A stretch of DNA of 47,805 nucleotides, taken from contig MDLA01000167.1 in assembly GCA_001730015.1 (NCBI GenBank), positions 1 through 47,805 of the forward strand, given 5' to 3'. A program made the position numbers and the translations under genes. The stretch is from Chromatiales bacterium (ex Bugula neritina AB1) (lineage in GTDB: Bacteria > Pseudomonadota > Gammaproteobacteria > Granulosicoccales > Granulosicoccaceae). The stretch's first letter is position 1. Every line of letters begins with the position of its first letter. The notes below the pieces were generated by a model, which saw only the letters and a list, made by a program, of their open reading frames with translations, ran no database searches and had not been told where the DNA came from. Shown here piece by piece: positions 1 to 7,963 of the stretch.

Positions 1-130
1 CACAACCTCACGGTTCTACCCTTGCCATTTGCTAGTCGTTGTCATCTAATACCAGTCTATGACTGTATTAAATGGTGATCCTCCTACAGGGGACTTTCAC
101 CCCATTAGCTCATGCCGATGCCGGGCGTAC
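1..130 (-). mobile_element. 5' end of a group II intron (class C, attC-type), continuing out of the window
   Basis: Read on the minus strand, the sequence from 130 begins GTACGCCCGGC and continues with GGGGTGAAAGTCCCC and, near the window edge, ACCGTGAGGTT. These resemble the 5' end and domain I of bacterial group II introns. The bases just upstream (140-131) end in TTGT at the end of an attC-like inverted repeat, the kind of place where class C attC introns are known to insert. No reverse transcriptase is visible because only about 130 nt of the element lies in the window. The identification rests on remembered family sequence features, not a covariance search. The short plus-strand reading frames over this stretch are not credible genes. 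Confidence 0.55.
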
Positions 131-245
131 ACAAGGCACTGTAGCCGACAGTGTGCGCGGTGCCAGCCTTGTGGTTTCGCTGTCGCTCAACTTTACCAGC
201 AGGCAGTCACCGCATACACTGCGGCTAAGTGCGGCGTTAGCTCCC
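131..245 (-). other. attC recombination site of the toxin-antitoxin cassette, interrupted by the intron
   Basis: On the minus strand the site opens with AGCTAACGCCGCAC. The segment CACTTAGCCGCAGTG near 232-206 is matched in inverted orientation by CACTGTAGCCGACAGTG near 138-154, giving a long imperfect hairpin. The antitoxin stop codon TAA lies inside the GCTAAC core, a common arrangement in integron gene cassettes. The expected right core (GTTRRRY) is missing at this end. If the intron begins at 130, the core would be rebuilt by splicing TTGT to a downstream exon outside the window. Confidence 0.55.
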
Positions 246-458
246 AAAATGTTTGTCCAATTTATTTAGAATCTTTAAGCCTTTATCTTTGTTTCCGGTA
301 CTAGCAAAAGCCATAAATCGAACCTCACTATCAAACTCAGCAAGAGCTTGTGTTGAGAGTTCTTCCATGAGCTTATTAATGCTTATGTTTTTATGAGACG
401 CCAGCGCTTTCAATCTTTCATGTTTGTCGTCGGGTATTCTTACAGTTAGTGTGGCCAT
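237..458 (-). CDS. Ribbon-helix-helix antitoxin of a PIN toxin-antitoxin pair
   Basis: This 73-residue protein has an N-terminal beta strand (ATLTVRIPDD) followed by two helices, the layout of ribbon-helix-helix DNA-binding antitoxins. The C-terminal tail would be expected to bind and neutralise the toxin. Its ATG overlaps the stop of the upstream PIN gene by one base (TAATG), so the two are translationally coupled. The toxin comes first, the reverse of many TA operons. The stop codon sits inside the attC core, so the pair forms a mobile integron cassette. Family knowledge predicts that the complex represses its own promoter upstream of 883. Which RHH subfamily it belongs to is not clear from sequence alone. 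Confidence 0.75.
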   Translation of the reverse strand: MATLTVRIPDDKHERLKALASHKNISINKLMEELSTQALAEFDSEVRFMAFASTGNKDKGLKILNKLDKHFGS

Positions 459-883
459 TAATCTTCTCGCAGAATTTGCTCGGGTTTCATTATCTGTAAC
501 TCATTAAAAACAAGCTGGGCGCCGTGTAAGTCCTTAATGTTATTCATCACAATTACGCTCGCGTTTCCGGCAATCGCTAATTCAATTAGAAAATTATCAC
601 CTTCGTCTAAAAGGTTAGGTCGCCACAGGAAATATATCGGCACCCATTTGCTGGTACTGTAAAATGCATTAACGAAAGCTCGGATTTCTTTAGTTGTAAG
701 TGGTGTCAATGCTTTTATTTTTTCCCTAGCAATTACGTCTTCTATTTCTTGAAAGAGGGGATTGCTCATCAGCGGGTTGTATTCGCCAGTCAGGCATTTG
801 CGTATTACTTCTCGGCTGGGGCCTCGTTTGCCGATCAGGGCGCTCACAACAATACTGGTGTCAACAACTATTGTAGGGTTCAT
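458..883 (-). CDS. PIN-domain toxin (putative endoribonuclease)
   Basis: The protein has about 141 residues. The N-terminal IVVDTSIVVSALIG supplies the first PIN acidic residue. An internal E (FQEIEDVIAREK) and the segment DEGDNFLIELAIAG supply further acids, followed by VIVMNNIKDL, matching the COG1569-like PIN toxin group. PIN toxins are Mg-dependent RNases that block growth when the antitoxin is lost. I chose the ATG at 883 because MNPTIVVDTS is the usual family beginning; a TTG at 907 is also in frame. Together with the downstream RHH gene this forms one integron cassette and may stabilise the array. Codon use is more AT-rich than in the metabolic genes further right, consistent with acquisition. 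Confidence 0.8.
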   Translation of the reverse strand: MNPTIVVDTSIVVSALIGKRGPSREVIRKCLTGEYNPLMSNPLFQEIEDVIAREKIKALTPLTTKEIRAFVNAFYSTSKWVPIYFLWRPNLLDEGDNFLIELAIAGNASVIVMNNIKDLHGAQLVFNELQIMKPEQILRED

Positions 884-923
884 TGGTAAATGATAGCATA
901 TGTGCAATCATTGGAAAATGTTA

Positions 924-1043
924 AGCTAACAAGAAGCTGCTGACCGACACTTCGCGCAGTGTCTGTTTGTGTGCTGCTCGCAAGCTCACATTTTTGCACA
1001 CAAACAGATACCGCGTGAAGTGTGGCAGAGCTTGGCGTTAGGC
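924..1043. other. Integron attC site (about 120 bp)
   Basis: The left end reads AGCTAACAAG and the right end GGCGTTAGGC, which contains the consensus core GTTAGGC (1037-1043). The arms are inverted repeats: the left CTGACCGACACTTCGCG pairs with the right CGCGTGAAGTGTGGCAG. A second, inner inverted repeat (TCTGTTTGTGTG with CACACAAACAGA) extends the hairpin. Length and structure match integron attC sites. It lies between the minus-strand PIN gene and the plus-strand gene remnant at 1074, so the two flanking genes point away from it. Confidence 0.75.
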
Positions 1044-1073
1044 GCAAAACCCACAAAGTAAAAGGGTAACTTG

Positions 1074-1714
1074 ATGGACGAGCTGGTTAAAGGATTTCGA
1101 CGCTTTATCCATAGAGATGCCCTATACATTCTTGGCGGTACTCTAGTGTTGGCTGCTGTCTCTTATTGATTAGACTGCACCGAATGCTTGAAGCTAGAAT
1201 CACGTCCGGCACATGTTCTTGTCATCGTTGGGAGCGTGGCTTACGTTGTCGGGCATGTCGACCAAGAATTATTACTTCTCCTGCGTTTAATAAAAATAAT
1301 GGGCACTTTAACCCCAATTCGTTCCATTTTCGTTGGATTGTTATGCCTTTCTATCGGCTCTACACGCGTGAACGCCTTCAGTTTCCGAGTGACTACGTTC
1401 ACGAGATTTACATCAGGGATTTCGGTAACGTCGCTTCTGAACGCCCAAACGGGCGTGTTGATCGCATAACTACGCTTATTAGTAAATCCGCTACTATAGG
1501 ATCAAACCTTCTAATTGTGGCTTTGCTGCTAATCTTTGGCAGCTACTCCACTATTGAGACTCGAATCGTGATCCGGACGCTGTTATTGGTTGCGATCTTT
1601 CTGTGCTCCTTTTCCTGGTTGCGATCGGCTCAGCGTGCAAGAGTCTTTGTGGCTGTAGTTACATTGTGTCGGGAAGATGAAGCAGCGCCTAATCGGGTAA
1701 GGGCTAGTATCTAG
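1074..1714 (+). pseudogene. Decayed integron-cassette membrane protein
   Basis: Reading starts at ATG 1074, about 30 bp after the attC, behind AAAGGG, with MDELVKGFRRFIHRDALYIL and a first hydrophobic helix. A TGA at 1167-1169 stops this frame. The same frame then continues with a second membrane segment (HVLVIVGSVAYVVGHV). Near 1290-1300 the coding sense moves to another frame, which carries FPSDYVHEIYIRDFG, DRITTL and two more hydrophobic segments before ending at 1714. One nonsense codon plus at least one frameshift therefore break what was probably a single protein of about 200 residues with four membrane segments. Function is unknown; similar small membrane proteins are common as integron cassettes. 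Whether the 31-residue N-terminal peptide (1074-1169) is still made cannot be told. Confidence 0.6.
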
Positions 1715-1715
1715 C

Positions 1716-1879
1716 TAGTGCGCCAGCTATAAACCGGGGCGTAGCGAGGGTCACTCAGGTGCGTGAGATTTCGCCTACCACATGTGGGCGTTTAGTCATT
1801 CTAAATAACTACATGTGGTCGGGGAAAGATCGCGTGCCCTGAGGGATCCGCAGTAGCGCTGGTTTATGGATGGGCACTA
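1716..1879 (+). repeat. Palindromic MITE-like repeat, family 1, copy A
   Basis: The 164-bp element starts TAGTGCGCCAGCTATAAACC and ends with GGTTTATGGATGGGCACTA, an imperfect terminal inverted repeat of about 19 bp. The two halves also pair with each other: the left arm, containing GTAGCGAGGG and CCACATGTGG, matches the complement of the right arm, containing CTACATGTGG and ATCCGCAGTAG. A near-identical copy lies at 7137-7300. It immediately follows the broken cassette gene and may have replaced that cassette's attC. Confidence 0.85.
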
Positions 1880-2300
1880 ACTAGCCCTCCCAACAACACC
1901 CTGCATGCGGGTCCGCACAGGGCGGTTCCCGACGACGGTAAAAAATAACAGGCCGATTAGCTCCTATCCATTCCAATGCTGGCTACTGATTATCGCCGCT
2001 GTGAACAGCACCCGGCTGGGCTAATTCACTGCGAAAAACATCAAGCTCTTCGTTGACCATCAGGTTCAGGCCTTCACTCTGTCTCGACCATTACGATGAG
2101 CGTTTGGCTACTATGCCGTCTGCTGAATTCTGCTTAATCACCAACTGTGTTACCGCCGTTGGCGCTATCGTTTGCCATCTGTTCGCTCGAATCCAGCTGA
2201 TGACGGCATTGGCGCGACGGGACATTATTTATACCCGAGTCACAGCGGGTAAGGACGATCGCTTGTTAAGCAGAAGTAGAACGACTTCGCTGCAGGCGGT
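1880..2300 (-). mobile_element. Probable group II intron relic in a gene-free stretch
   Basis: No credible gene lies between the repeat and 2366. On the minus strand, 1935-1888 reads GAACCGCCCTGTGCGG followed by a matching right arm, a compact hairpin like those following group II intron reverse transcriptase genes. About 150 bp further upstream on the same strand (2150-2070) is CAGCAGACGGCATAGTAGCC followed by GTGAAGGCCTGAAC, resembling the leader before such reverse transcriptases. If correct, the reverse transcriptase itself has been deleted. The similarity is from memory and imperfect. Confidence 0.35.
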
Positions 2301-2365
2301 ACACTGCAGTTAATGATAAAGACCGTATTTGCCGATCCAACTGACTCTCTCACTAAGGAGCAACA

Positions 2366-4702
2366 ATGATTAAATTCAGTATTGGCCAGAGCGCCCCGAG
2401 AGTCGAGGACCAGCGGCTGCTAACCGGCGTCGGGCAATACACGGACGACACCGTGCCGCAAGGTACAGCACGTGCCTTCATCCTCAGGTCAGACCGAGCT
2501 CATGCACTGATCAAAAATATAAACCTCGAAGCCGCACGCAAAGCCAATGGTGTTCTGGCGGTTCTGACAGAAGCTGATCTGGCGACTGATGATATTGGCG
2601 ATATGCCCTGCCTTACAGAGCTTGAGAACCGCGACGGCAGCAAACAACATTACACTGCGTGGCCGGCACTGGCGCGTGGCAAGGTTCATTTTGTCGGCCA
2701 GCCGGTTGTGCTGGTTGTCGCCGAAACATTGAGCCAGGCCAGTTCCGCCGCCGAGCTGGTTGTCATTGATTACGACGATTTACCCGCCGCCACCACCATT
2801 GATCAAACGCTGGAAGAAACTGCCCCGCAGCTGTGGGACAACATTCCGGGTAATCAGGTTTTCGACTGGCATCTGGGCGACGAGGCTGCCGTGGATCAGC
2901 AAATTGCTGACGCTGCACGGCTTACCCGCCTGCGGATCGAGAATAACCGGGTTGTTGTTAACTCAATGGAACCGCGCCCTGTCTATGCCGACTACGACGC
3001 CGAAACGGATCGCAGCACACTCTACAGCTCTACCCAGGGGCCGGACTTTATACTGGCGCCGCTGGCGCAGAAAGTTCTTAAAATAGAACCTGAAAAAATC
3101 CGCTGCATTACCGGCGATGTCGGTGGCGGCTTTGGCATGAAGGTGTTCCTTTACCCGGAGCACGTTCTGGTGACCTGGGTATCGCGCAAGCTCAGACGGG
3201 GTGTGTCCTATCTGCCAACACGCTCCGATGCCTTCGCAAGCGATGTACACGGCCGTGATCTGGTCAGTCACATAGAGGCGGCGACCGATATCAATGGCGT
3301 TATTGTAGCGCTCAAGGTACTGACCTACTCGAATATGGGCGGCTGTCTGTCGAACTTCGGCCCCTATATACAAACCGGTTCCGGGGGGCATATGCTTCCG
3401 GGGTGTTATCGCATGCCGGTGTGCTACAACCGTGTAATCGGTGTGGTAACCAATACTGTTCCGGTCGACGCTTATCGCGGGGCCGGGCGTCCCGAGGCGT
3501 CTTATCTTATTGAGCGCCTGATGGATGTATTGGCTCACGAGCACAATTTACCAGTCGATGAAATACGTCGCCGCAATTTCATCAAACCTGAGCAAATGCC
3601 CTACACTACCCCGCTTGGCAACACATATGACAGCGGAGATTTTGAGGCCGTCATGGATGCAGCGATGGCACAGGCAGACTGGCAAAATTTTGAATCACGC
3701 AGGCAGCAATCAGCGGCAGCGGGCAAGTTGCGCGGTATTGGTATGTCCGTTTATATAGAACGTTGTGGTGGAGGTGGCGGGCTTGCCTCCAGGCTGCTAT
3801 TCAACGACGACGATTCGGTCACCCTGCTCACCGGCAGTCAAACCAATGGGCAGGGGCATGAGACTGCTTTCACACAGATCCTGTCTGATCGGCTGGGTAT
3901 AGAAATAGACCGTATCCATATTGTACAGGGGGATACCGATATCACTCCACCGGGCTTTACCGGCGGCTCCCGCTCGGTACCCATTGGTGGCAGCTCTACC
4001 CTGCAGGCGGCAGATGCAGCTATAGAAAAAGGCCGCTCAATTGCTGCACATCTGATGGAAACAGCCGACACCGATATAGAATTCACCAATGGACAATACG
4101 CCGTTGTCGGTACTGACAAAACACTGCATTTGTTCGATGTCGCCCGTGCAGCAAGAGACCCCGCCAGCTTGCCACCCGACACCGAGCCCGGTCTGGATTG
4201 CGAGCGGGATTTCACCTCGGAAGAGGCCACCTACCCGAATGGCTGCCATATCTGTGAACTTGAAATCGATCCGGACACGGGCATTGTCAGCATCGAAAAC
4301 TATCTGGTAGTCGACGACTTCGGCGATGTGATCAATCCCAGACTGCTGGAGGGGCAGGTACACGGTGGTATTGCACAGGGTTTAGGGCAGGCACTACAGG
4401 AACGCACAGTATATGACGATGCCGGCCAGTTGATCACCGGCTCATTTATGGACTATGAAATGCCTCGCGCCGATACCATTCCTCCAATAAAATTTTCAAC
4501 GCTTAATATTCCATGTAAAAACAATCTGCTGGGTATAAAAGGGGCAGGTGAAGCCGGTGCTATCGGCTCGCCACCTGCAGCGATAAATGCCATCGTAAAC
4601 GCATTGAAACCGGCGACCGGATTGCATCACGTGGATATGCCAGCGACCGCACAGCGGATCTGGAATCTGCTGCAGGCACATCGTTATCAACAGCGCGCCT
4701 AA
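2366..4702 (+). CDS. Xanthine dehydrogenase / form II CoxL-type molybdopterin-binding subunit
   Basis: At 778 residues this is the usual size for the large, Mo-binding subunit of the molybdenum hydroxylase family (aldehyde oxidase, xanthine dehydrogenase, aerobic CO dehydrogenase). The N-terminal SIGQSAPRVEDQRLLTG and a/b-hammerhead domain (about 20-130) are followed by two MoCo-binding domains. The active-site loop reads AYRGAGR near residue 369, the signature of form II enzymes; true CO dehydrogenases (form I) have AYXCSFR. The C-terminal GIKGAGEAGAIGSPP near 730 carries the catalytic glutamate. The start follows a good AAGGAG site. No FAD (medium) or 2Fe-2S (small) subunit gene is adjacent, so it must find partners elsewhere. 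The true substrate is unknown; CO oxidation is unlikely. Confidence 0.85.
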   Translation: MIKFSIGQSAPRVEDQRLLTGVGQYTDDTVPQGTARAFILRSDRAHALIKNINLEAARKANGVLAVLTEADLATDDIGDMPCLTELENRDGSKQHYTAWPALARGKVHFVGQPVVLVVAETLSQASSAAELVVIDYDDLPAATTIDQTLEETAPQLWDNIPGNQVFDWHLGDEAAVDQQIADAARLTRLRIENNRVVVNSMEPRPVYADYDAETDRSTLYSSTQGPDFILAPLAQKVLKIEPEKIRCITGDVGGGFGMKVFLYPEHVLVTWVSRKLRRGVSYLPTRSDAFASDVHGRDLVSHIEAATDINGVIVALKVLTYSNMGGCLSNFGPYIQTGSGGHMLPGCYRMPVCYNRVIGVVTNTVPVDAYRGAGRPEASYLIERLMDVLAHEHNLPVDEIRRRNFIKPEQMPYTTPLGNTYDSGDFEAVMDAAMAQADWQNFESRRQQSAAAGKLRGIGMSVYIERCGGGGGLASRLLFNDDDSVTLLTGSQTNGQGHETAFTQILSDRLGIEIDRIHIVQGDTDITPPGFTGGSRSVPIGGSSTLQAADAAIEKGRSIAAHLMETADTDIEFTNGQYAVVGTDKTLHLFDVARAARDPASLPPDTEPGLDCERDFTSEEATYPNGCHICELEIDPDTGIVSIENYLVVDDFGDVINPRLLEGQVHGGIAQGLGQALQERTVYDDAGQLITGSFMDYEMPRADTIPPIKFSTLNIPCKNNLLGIKGAGEAGAIGSPPAAINAIVNALKPATGLHHVDMPATAQRIWNLLQAHRYQQRA

Positions 4703-4708
4703 GCTCGT

Positions 4709-4764
4709 GATATTGAGCACGTAATATTGAGCACATGATCCTGAGCAGGTAATCCGGATCAGGC
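4709..4764 (+). repeat. 14-bp tandem repeat, four degenerate units
   Basis: Four consecutive 14-bp units are visible: GATATTGAGCACGT, AATATTGAGCACAT, GATCCTGAGCAGGT and AATCCGGATCAGGC. They lie seven bases after the stop of the molybdoenzyme gene and decay from left to right. No function is evident. Confidence 0.7.
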
Positions 4765-4831
4765 TATCCGCAATAGCGCCCCCTGAATCCAGACTCCCGC
4801 TAAAACACCAATTGACGAGTAAAAGAGCACC

Positions 4832-7153
4832 ATGACCACCTCGCTACCTTCCATGTCACCTCCCGGGATAAACAATGGTTCACTGCGTGAACCCATACAA
4901 GCCACACTGCTTGGAACAGCCAGCCTGGATAAAAGCGGAGACTTTGAAGCGGGCAGCTACCAGAGCTTTACTCTAACCTATACGGCCGGTCGCTTTGGTA
5001 TTGATGACAGTGGCAGCTTACGAGTGGTATTTCGCTTTGCAACCGATCAAACCGATCCGCAGTTCGATAACCCGACCGCTCCGGGCTACACCCAGGTAAG
5101 TGCATCGAACAACGCAGTACTGCAGTGTCGTTTCGACCCGAAAGGCAATATCCGCCCCTGGGATCGAACGCTGCAGATAAAGGTGGTTAAGGGCTTTATG
5201 AAAGAAGGCGACACCATCACTATTCGCTTAGGTGTGACCGATGAAGGCTCGCCGGGTATGCGCCTGCAAACGTTCTGTGAGAGCCGTTACGAATTTCGTG
5301 TGCTTGTAGACCCGATCGCTACCTATAATTTTCAGCCGCTGCCGGTTCAACCGTTTATTGCTATTGTTCCAGGACCGCCAGCTACCTGGGCGGCAACCCT
5401 GCCGAGTATAGTTACGGTCGGAAAACCATTTACACTGAAAATAAAAGGCGAAGACAAATGGGGTAACCCGTCAGATAGAGCCGGTGCCCGCCTGCAGCTT
5501 AAAGCAAATTCGCCTATAGATAATCTTCCCGCCATTATAGAGCACCAGAACAACACCTTCGCCACAGAAATAAAAGGGCTGGTTGCGAACGCCGAAGGCC
5601 TGCTTCTGATAGAAGTCTTCGATCAGAACGAAAGCCTGCTTGCAGAAACCAACCCGGCCGACATTCGCACAGCGCCGCATCAGTTTAAGTACTGGGGTGA
5701 TATTCACGGACAGTCCGATGAAACACTCGGTACCAACAGCGCTGTCGACTACTTTGCCTTTGGCCGCGACCGCGCGTTTCTCGATATCTGCGCCCATCAG
5801 GGTAACGATTTCCAGATGACTGAGCAGTTCTGGAAAGATCTGAATATGGTAACCGCACACTTTAACGAATCCGGTCGATTCGTCACTTTGCCCGGCTACG
5901 AGTGGTCCGGCAACACAGCACTTGGTGGGGATCGCAATGTCTATTTCCCGGTGGAAGGACGAACCATGCGTCGATCGTCGCACGCACTCATAGAAGATCA
6001 ATTCGACAGAGACACCGACTGCCACACGGCCGCCGAGCTGTTTGAATCGTTTGCTGAGCACAACGAGTGGGATGTGATCTGCCTGGCGCACTGTGGTGGT
6101 CGCTATGCCGATATAACCATGGCTCACGACGGGCGGTTTGAAAAATCTGTTGAGGTGCACTCGGCGTGGGGAACGTTTGAATGGCTGGTACAGGATGCTT
6201 TTAAACAAGGCTACCGTGTGGGTATTGTCGGAAATTCAGACGGTCACAAGGGTCGGCCCGGTGCAAGCTATCCGGGTGCTGGCTGGTTTGGCGCGGTGGG
6301 CGGTCTAACCTGCTACCTGATGCCGGAGCTGAGCCGCACCGCCCTGCTCGACTGCATCCGAAGCCGGCACCACTATGCCACCAGCGGCGGACCCAGTGGC
6401 CGACCATTGATGGACCTCATCGTCACCTTCGACTCCCCAGCCACCGTCTATAACGACGACCCGGCCCTATACGAAAATGCCACTGGTACTGATTCTTCAC
6501 AGGCCATAATGGGCGATATTGTCCATCTGCCATCCGGAGATGCCGAGCTATCGTTCACTGTTACCGCCAGCTCCCCCATTGTCTGCATCGATCTGTTTAA
6601 CGGCCTGGAACAGTTAGAGCGTCATCGCCCCTACAGCGAAGACGAAATCGGCAACCGCATCGCTGTGATGTGGGAAGGCGCTGAGTATCGCGGCCGGTTT
6701 CGTGCGGTTCAGTGGGATGGAAGCGCACATTTCAACGAAGCAGAAATTGTTTCGGCTGAAGCGGTAAATTTTTTCAACCGCGACAAAACCCTGCTGCAGC
6801 AGGACTCGTTCACGCTGAACTGGCAATCGGTAACTACTGGCAACCACGCAGGATTTATCGTTTCGCTGAGCAATCCTGACCAGGGCAACATTGAATTATC
6901 AACGCCACTGATCAAGCAGTCTGTCGAGCTTAGCGATATCGGCTATGCAGACACCGTACTGGATGCATCGGATCTGCTGCCGCGACAGATTCGCCTGACT
7001 CGCCTGCCCGACAAAAATCCGCACACAAGCTGCACCATTAAGCGTACGTTAAAACCGGTAAGCGGAAAAGACAACCCGTTCTATATCAGGGTTACCCTTG
7101 AAGATGGAACTCAGGCCTGGACCAGCCCGGTCTATCTAGTGCGCCAGCTATAA
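4832..7153 (+). CDS. DUF3604 domain protein (PHP-like putative metallohydrolase)
   Basis: This 773-residue protein has an N-terminal beta-rich half (to about 285) followed by a DUF3604 domain beginning KYWGDIHGQSDETLG. The domain carries likely metal ligands: the DIHGQS His, HQGND, PGYEWSG, LAHCGG and GNSDGHKG. No clear signal peptide is seen. DUF3604 proteins often occur in marine bacteria, but their reaction is not established; a PHP-like phosphoesterase fold is suggested by the His/Asp pattern. The final codons (LVRQL-stop) are encoded by the left end of a palindromic repeat, and the same 22 bases recur just after that repeat. The start follows AAAAGAGC. It is co-directional with the molybdoenzyme gene but 129 bp away. 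Confidence 0.75.
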   Translation: MTTSLPSMSPPGINNGSLREPIQATLLGTASLDKSGDFEAGSYQSFTLTYTAGRFGIDDSGSLRVVFRFATDQTDPQFDNPTAPGYTQVSASNNAVLQCRFDPKGNIRPWDRTLQIKVVKGFMKEGDTITIRLGVTDEGSPGMRLQTFCESRYEFRVLVDPIATYNFQPLPVQPFIAIVPGPPATWAATLPSIVTVGKPFTLKIKGEDKWGNPSDRAGARLQLKANSPIDNLPAIIEHQNNTFATEIKGLVANAEGLLLIEVFDQNESLLAETNPADIRTAPHQFKYWGDIHGQSDETLGTNSAVDYFAFGRDRAFLDICAHQGNDFQMTEQFWKDLNMVTAHFNESGRFVTLPGYEWSGNTALGGDRNVYFPVEGRTMRRSSHALIEDQFDRDTDCHTAAELFESFAEHNEWDVICLAHCGGRYADITMAHDGRFEKSVEVHSAWGTFEWLVQDAFKQGYRVGIVGNSDGHKGRPGASYPGAGWFGAVGGLTCYLMPELSRTALLDCIRSRHHYATSGGPSGRPLMDLIVTFDSPATVYNDDPALYENATGTDSSQAIMGDIVHLPSGDAELSFTVTASSPIVCIDLFNGLEQLERHRPYSEDEIGNRIAVMWEGAEYRGRFRAVQWDGSAHFNEAEIVSAEAVNFFNRDKTLLQQDSFTLNWQSVTTGNHAGFIVSLSNPDQGNIELSTPLIKQSVELSDIGYADTVLDASDLLPRQIRLTRLPDKNPHTSCTIKRTLKPVSGKDNPFYIRVTLEDGTQAWTSPVYLVRQL

Positions 7154-7300
7154 ACCGGGGCGTAGCGAGGGTCACTCAGGTGCGTGAGATTTCGCCTACC
7201 ACATGTGGGCGTTTAGTCATTCTAAATATCTACATGTGGTCGGTGAAAGATCACGTGTCCTGAGCGATCCGCAGTAGCGCTGGTTTATGGATGGGCACTA
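7137..7300 (+). repeat. Palindromic MITE-like repeat, family 1, copy B
   Basis: This is nearly identical to the copy at 1716-1879, with the same ends (TAGTGCGCC / GGGCACTA) and the same internal GTAGCGAGGG, ACATGTGG and ATCCGCAGTAG blocks. It overlaps the last 17 bases of the DUF3604 gene. A perfect 22-bp direct repeat starting CTATCTAGTGCG brackets it (7132-7153 and 7298-7319). The right copy is either a target duplication or the leftover left end of a second, deleted element. Confidence 0.9.
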
Positions 7301-7328
7301 TCTAGTGCGCCAGCTATAAGCAGACGCA

Positions 7329-7352
7329 CACTGGCGGGCAACCCTGCCAGTG
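7329..7352. terminator. Stem-loop terminator between convergent genes
   Basis: CACTGGC pairs with GCCAGTG around a loop containing further GGG/CCC pairing, followed by TTTG. It lies between the 3' ends of the DUF3604 gene and the minus-strand GlcG-like gene, so it could serve both. Confidence 0.55.
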
Positions 7353-7370
7353 TTTGCTCAATACAGGCCA

Positions 7371-7802
7371 CTAACCACCGGTATCCGCTACAAAGCCGGC
7401 CGCTTCAATGCCTGCGACGGCGCAGGTTTCGTCGTTGTCGGACAGATCACCGGTTACACCTACGGCGCCCAGTAAATTGCCATCGTTATCACGCACAAGC
7501 ACACCACCCGGCACCGGCACCAGCGCTCCATCACTGAGCGCATTCACCGACTGCACAAAAAACGGCTCGCCCTTGGCGCGCTCAAACAGGGCGCGAGATC
7601 CAATTCCCATAGCAATAGCACCGTGCGCTTTACCATGCGCAATTTTAGGCCTTAGCAGGCTGGTGCCATCCTGACTTTCACTTGCTCTGATGGTACCGGC
7701 AGAGCCAAGCACCACCACAGCCATTGGTTTGAAATTATTTTTTTTCTGAGCGACCAGGGTATGCTCGATAATTTTTTTTGCGTCTGCCAATAAAAGATCC
7801 AC
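7371..7802 (-). CDS. GlcG/HbpS-like protein
   Basis: The 143-residue protein starts at a GTG at 7802 placed after a strong AGGAG. The open frame runs further upstream but lacks family-like sequence there. The body matches the GlcG/HbpS (DUF336) family: LADAKKIIEHTLVAQ, MAVVVLGSAGTIRAS, KAHGAIAMGIGSRAL and the glycine-rich VPVPGGVLVRDNDGNLLGAVGVTGDLSDNDE region are all typical. Family members bind haem or corrinoids, or occur beside glycolate and aromatic pathways without a fixed role, so no reaction is assigned. It lies close to, and divergent from, the PHP gene at 7964, with which it may share a promoter region. Confidence 0.8.
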   Translation of the reverse strand: MDLLLADAKKIIEHTLVAQKKNNFKPMAVVVLGSAGTIRASESQDGTSLLRPKIAHGKAHGAIAMGIGSRALFERAKGEPFFVQSVNALSDGALVPVPGGVLVRDNDGNLLGAVGVTGDLSDNDETCAVAGIEAAGFVADTGG

Positions 7803-7963
7803 GTGGACTCCTGCATTAATGTGAAAAGTAATAAAAACAACAGGCGGACTGTACCACCCCTGCCTGCAAGGTTGAATACCTTTGATCCGCCTAACTTGCT
7901 TATCGAGCAACAACGCCCCACACTGCTTGAACGGCAATCTCCCTGACACGATCCAGTAACCCG

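Noticed and set aside
59..304. Short plus-strand reading frames at the left edge, of a type often annotated as hypothetical proteins
   Set aside because: They lie over the attC hairpin and the group II intron 5' end and reflect conserved non-coding DNA read in the wrong sense.
2053..2313. Possible 86-residue gene before the molybdoenzyme
   Set aside because: No ribosome site or recognisable domain, and it overlaps the probable intron relic.
2366..4702. Aerobic carbon monoxide dehydrogenase
   Set aside because: The active-site loop is AYRGAGR, not the form I AYXCSFR, and coxM and coxS are missing.
5471..6208. Long antisense frame (245 codons) inside the DUF3604 gene
   Set aside because: Shadow of a well-conserved domain on the other strand; no start signal.
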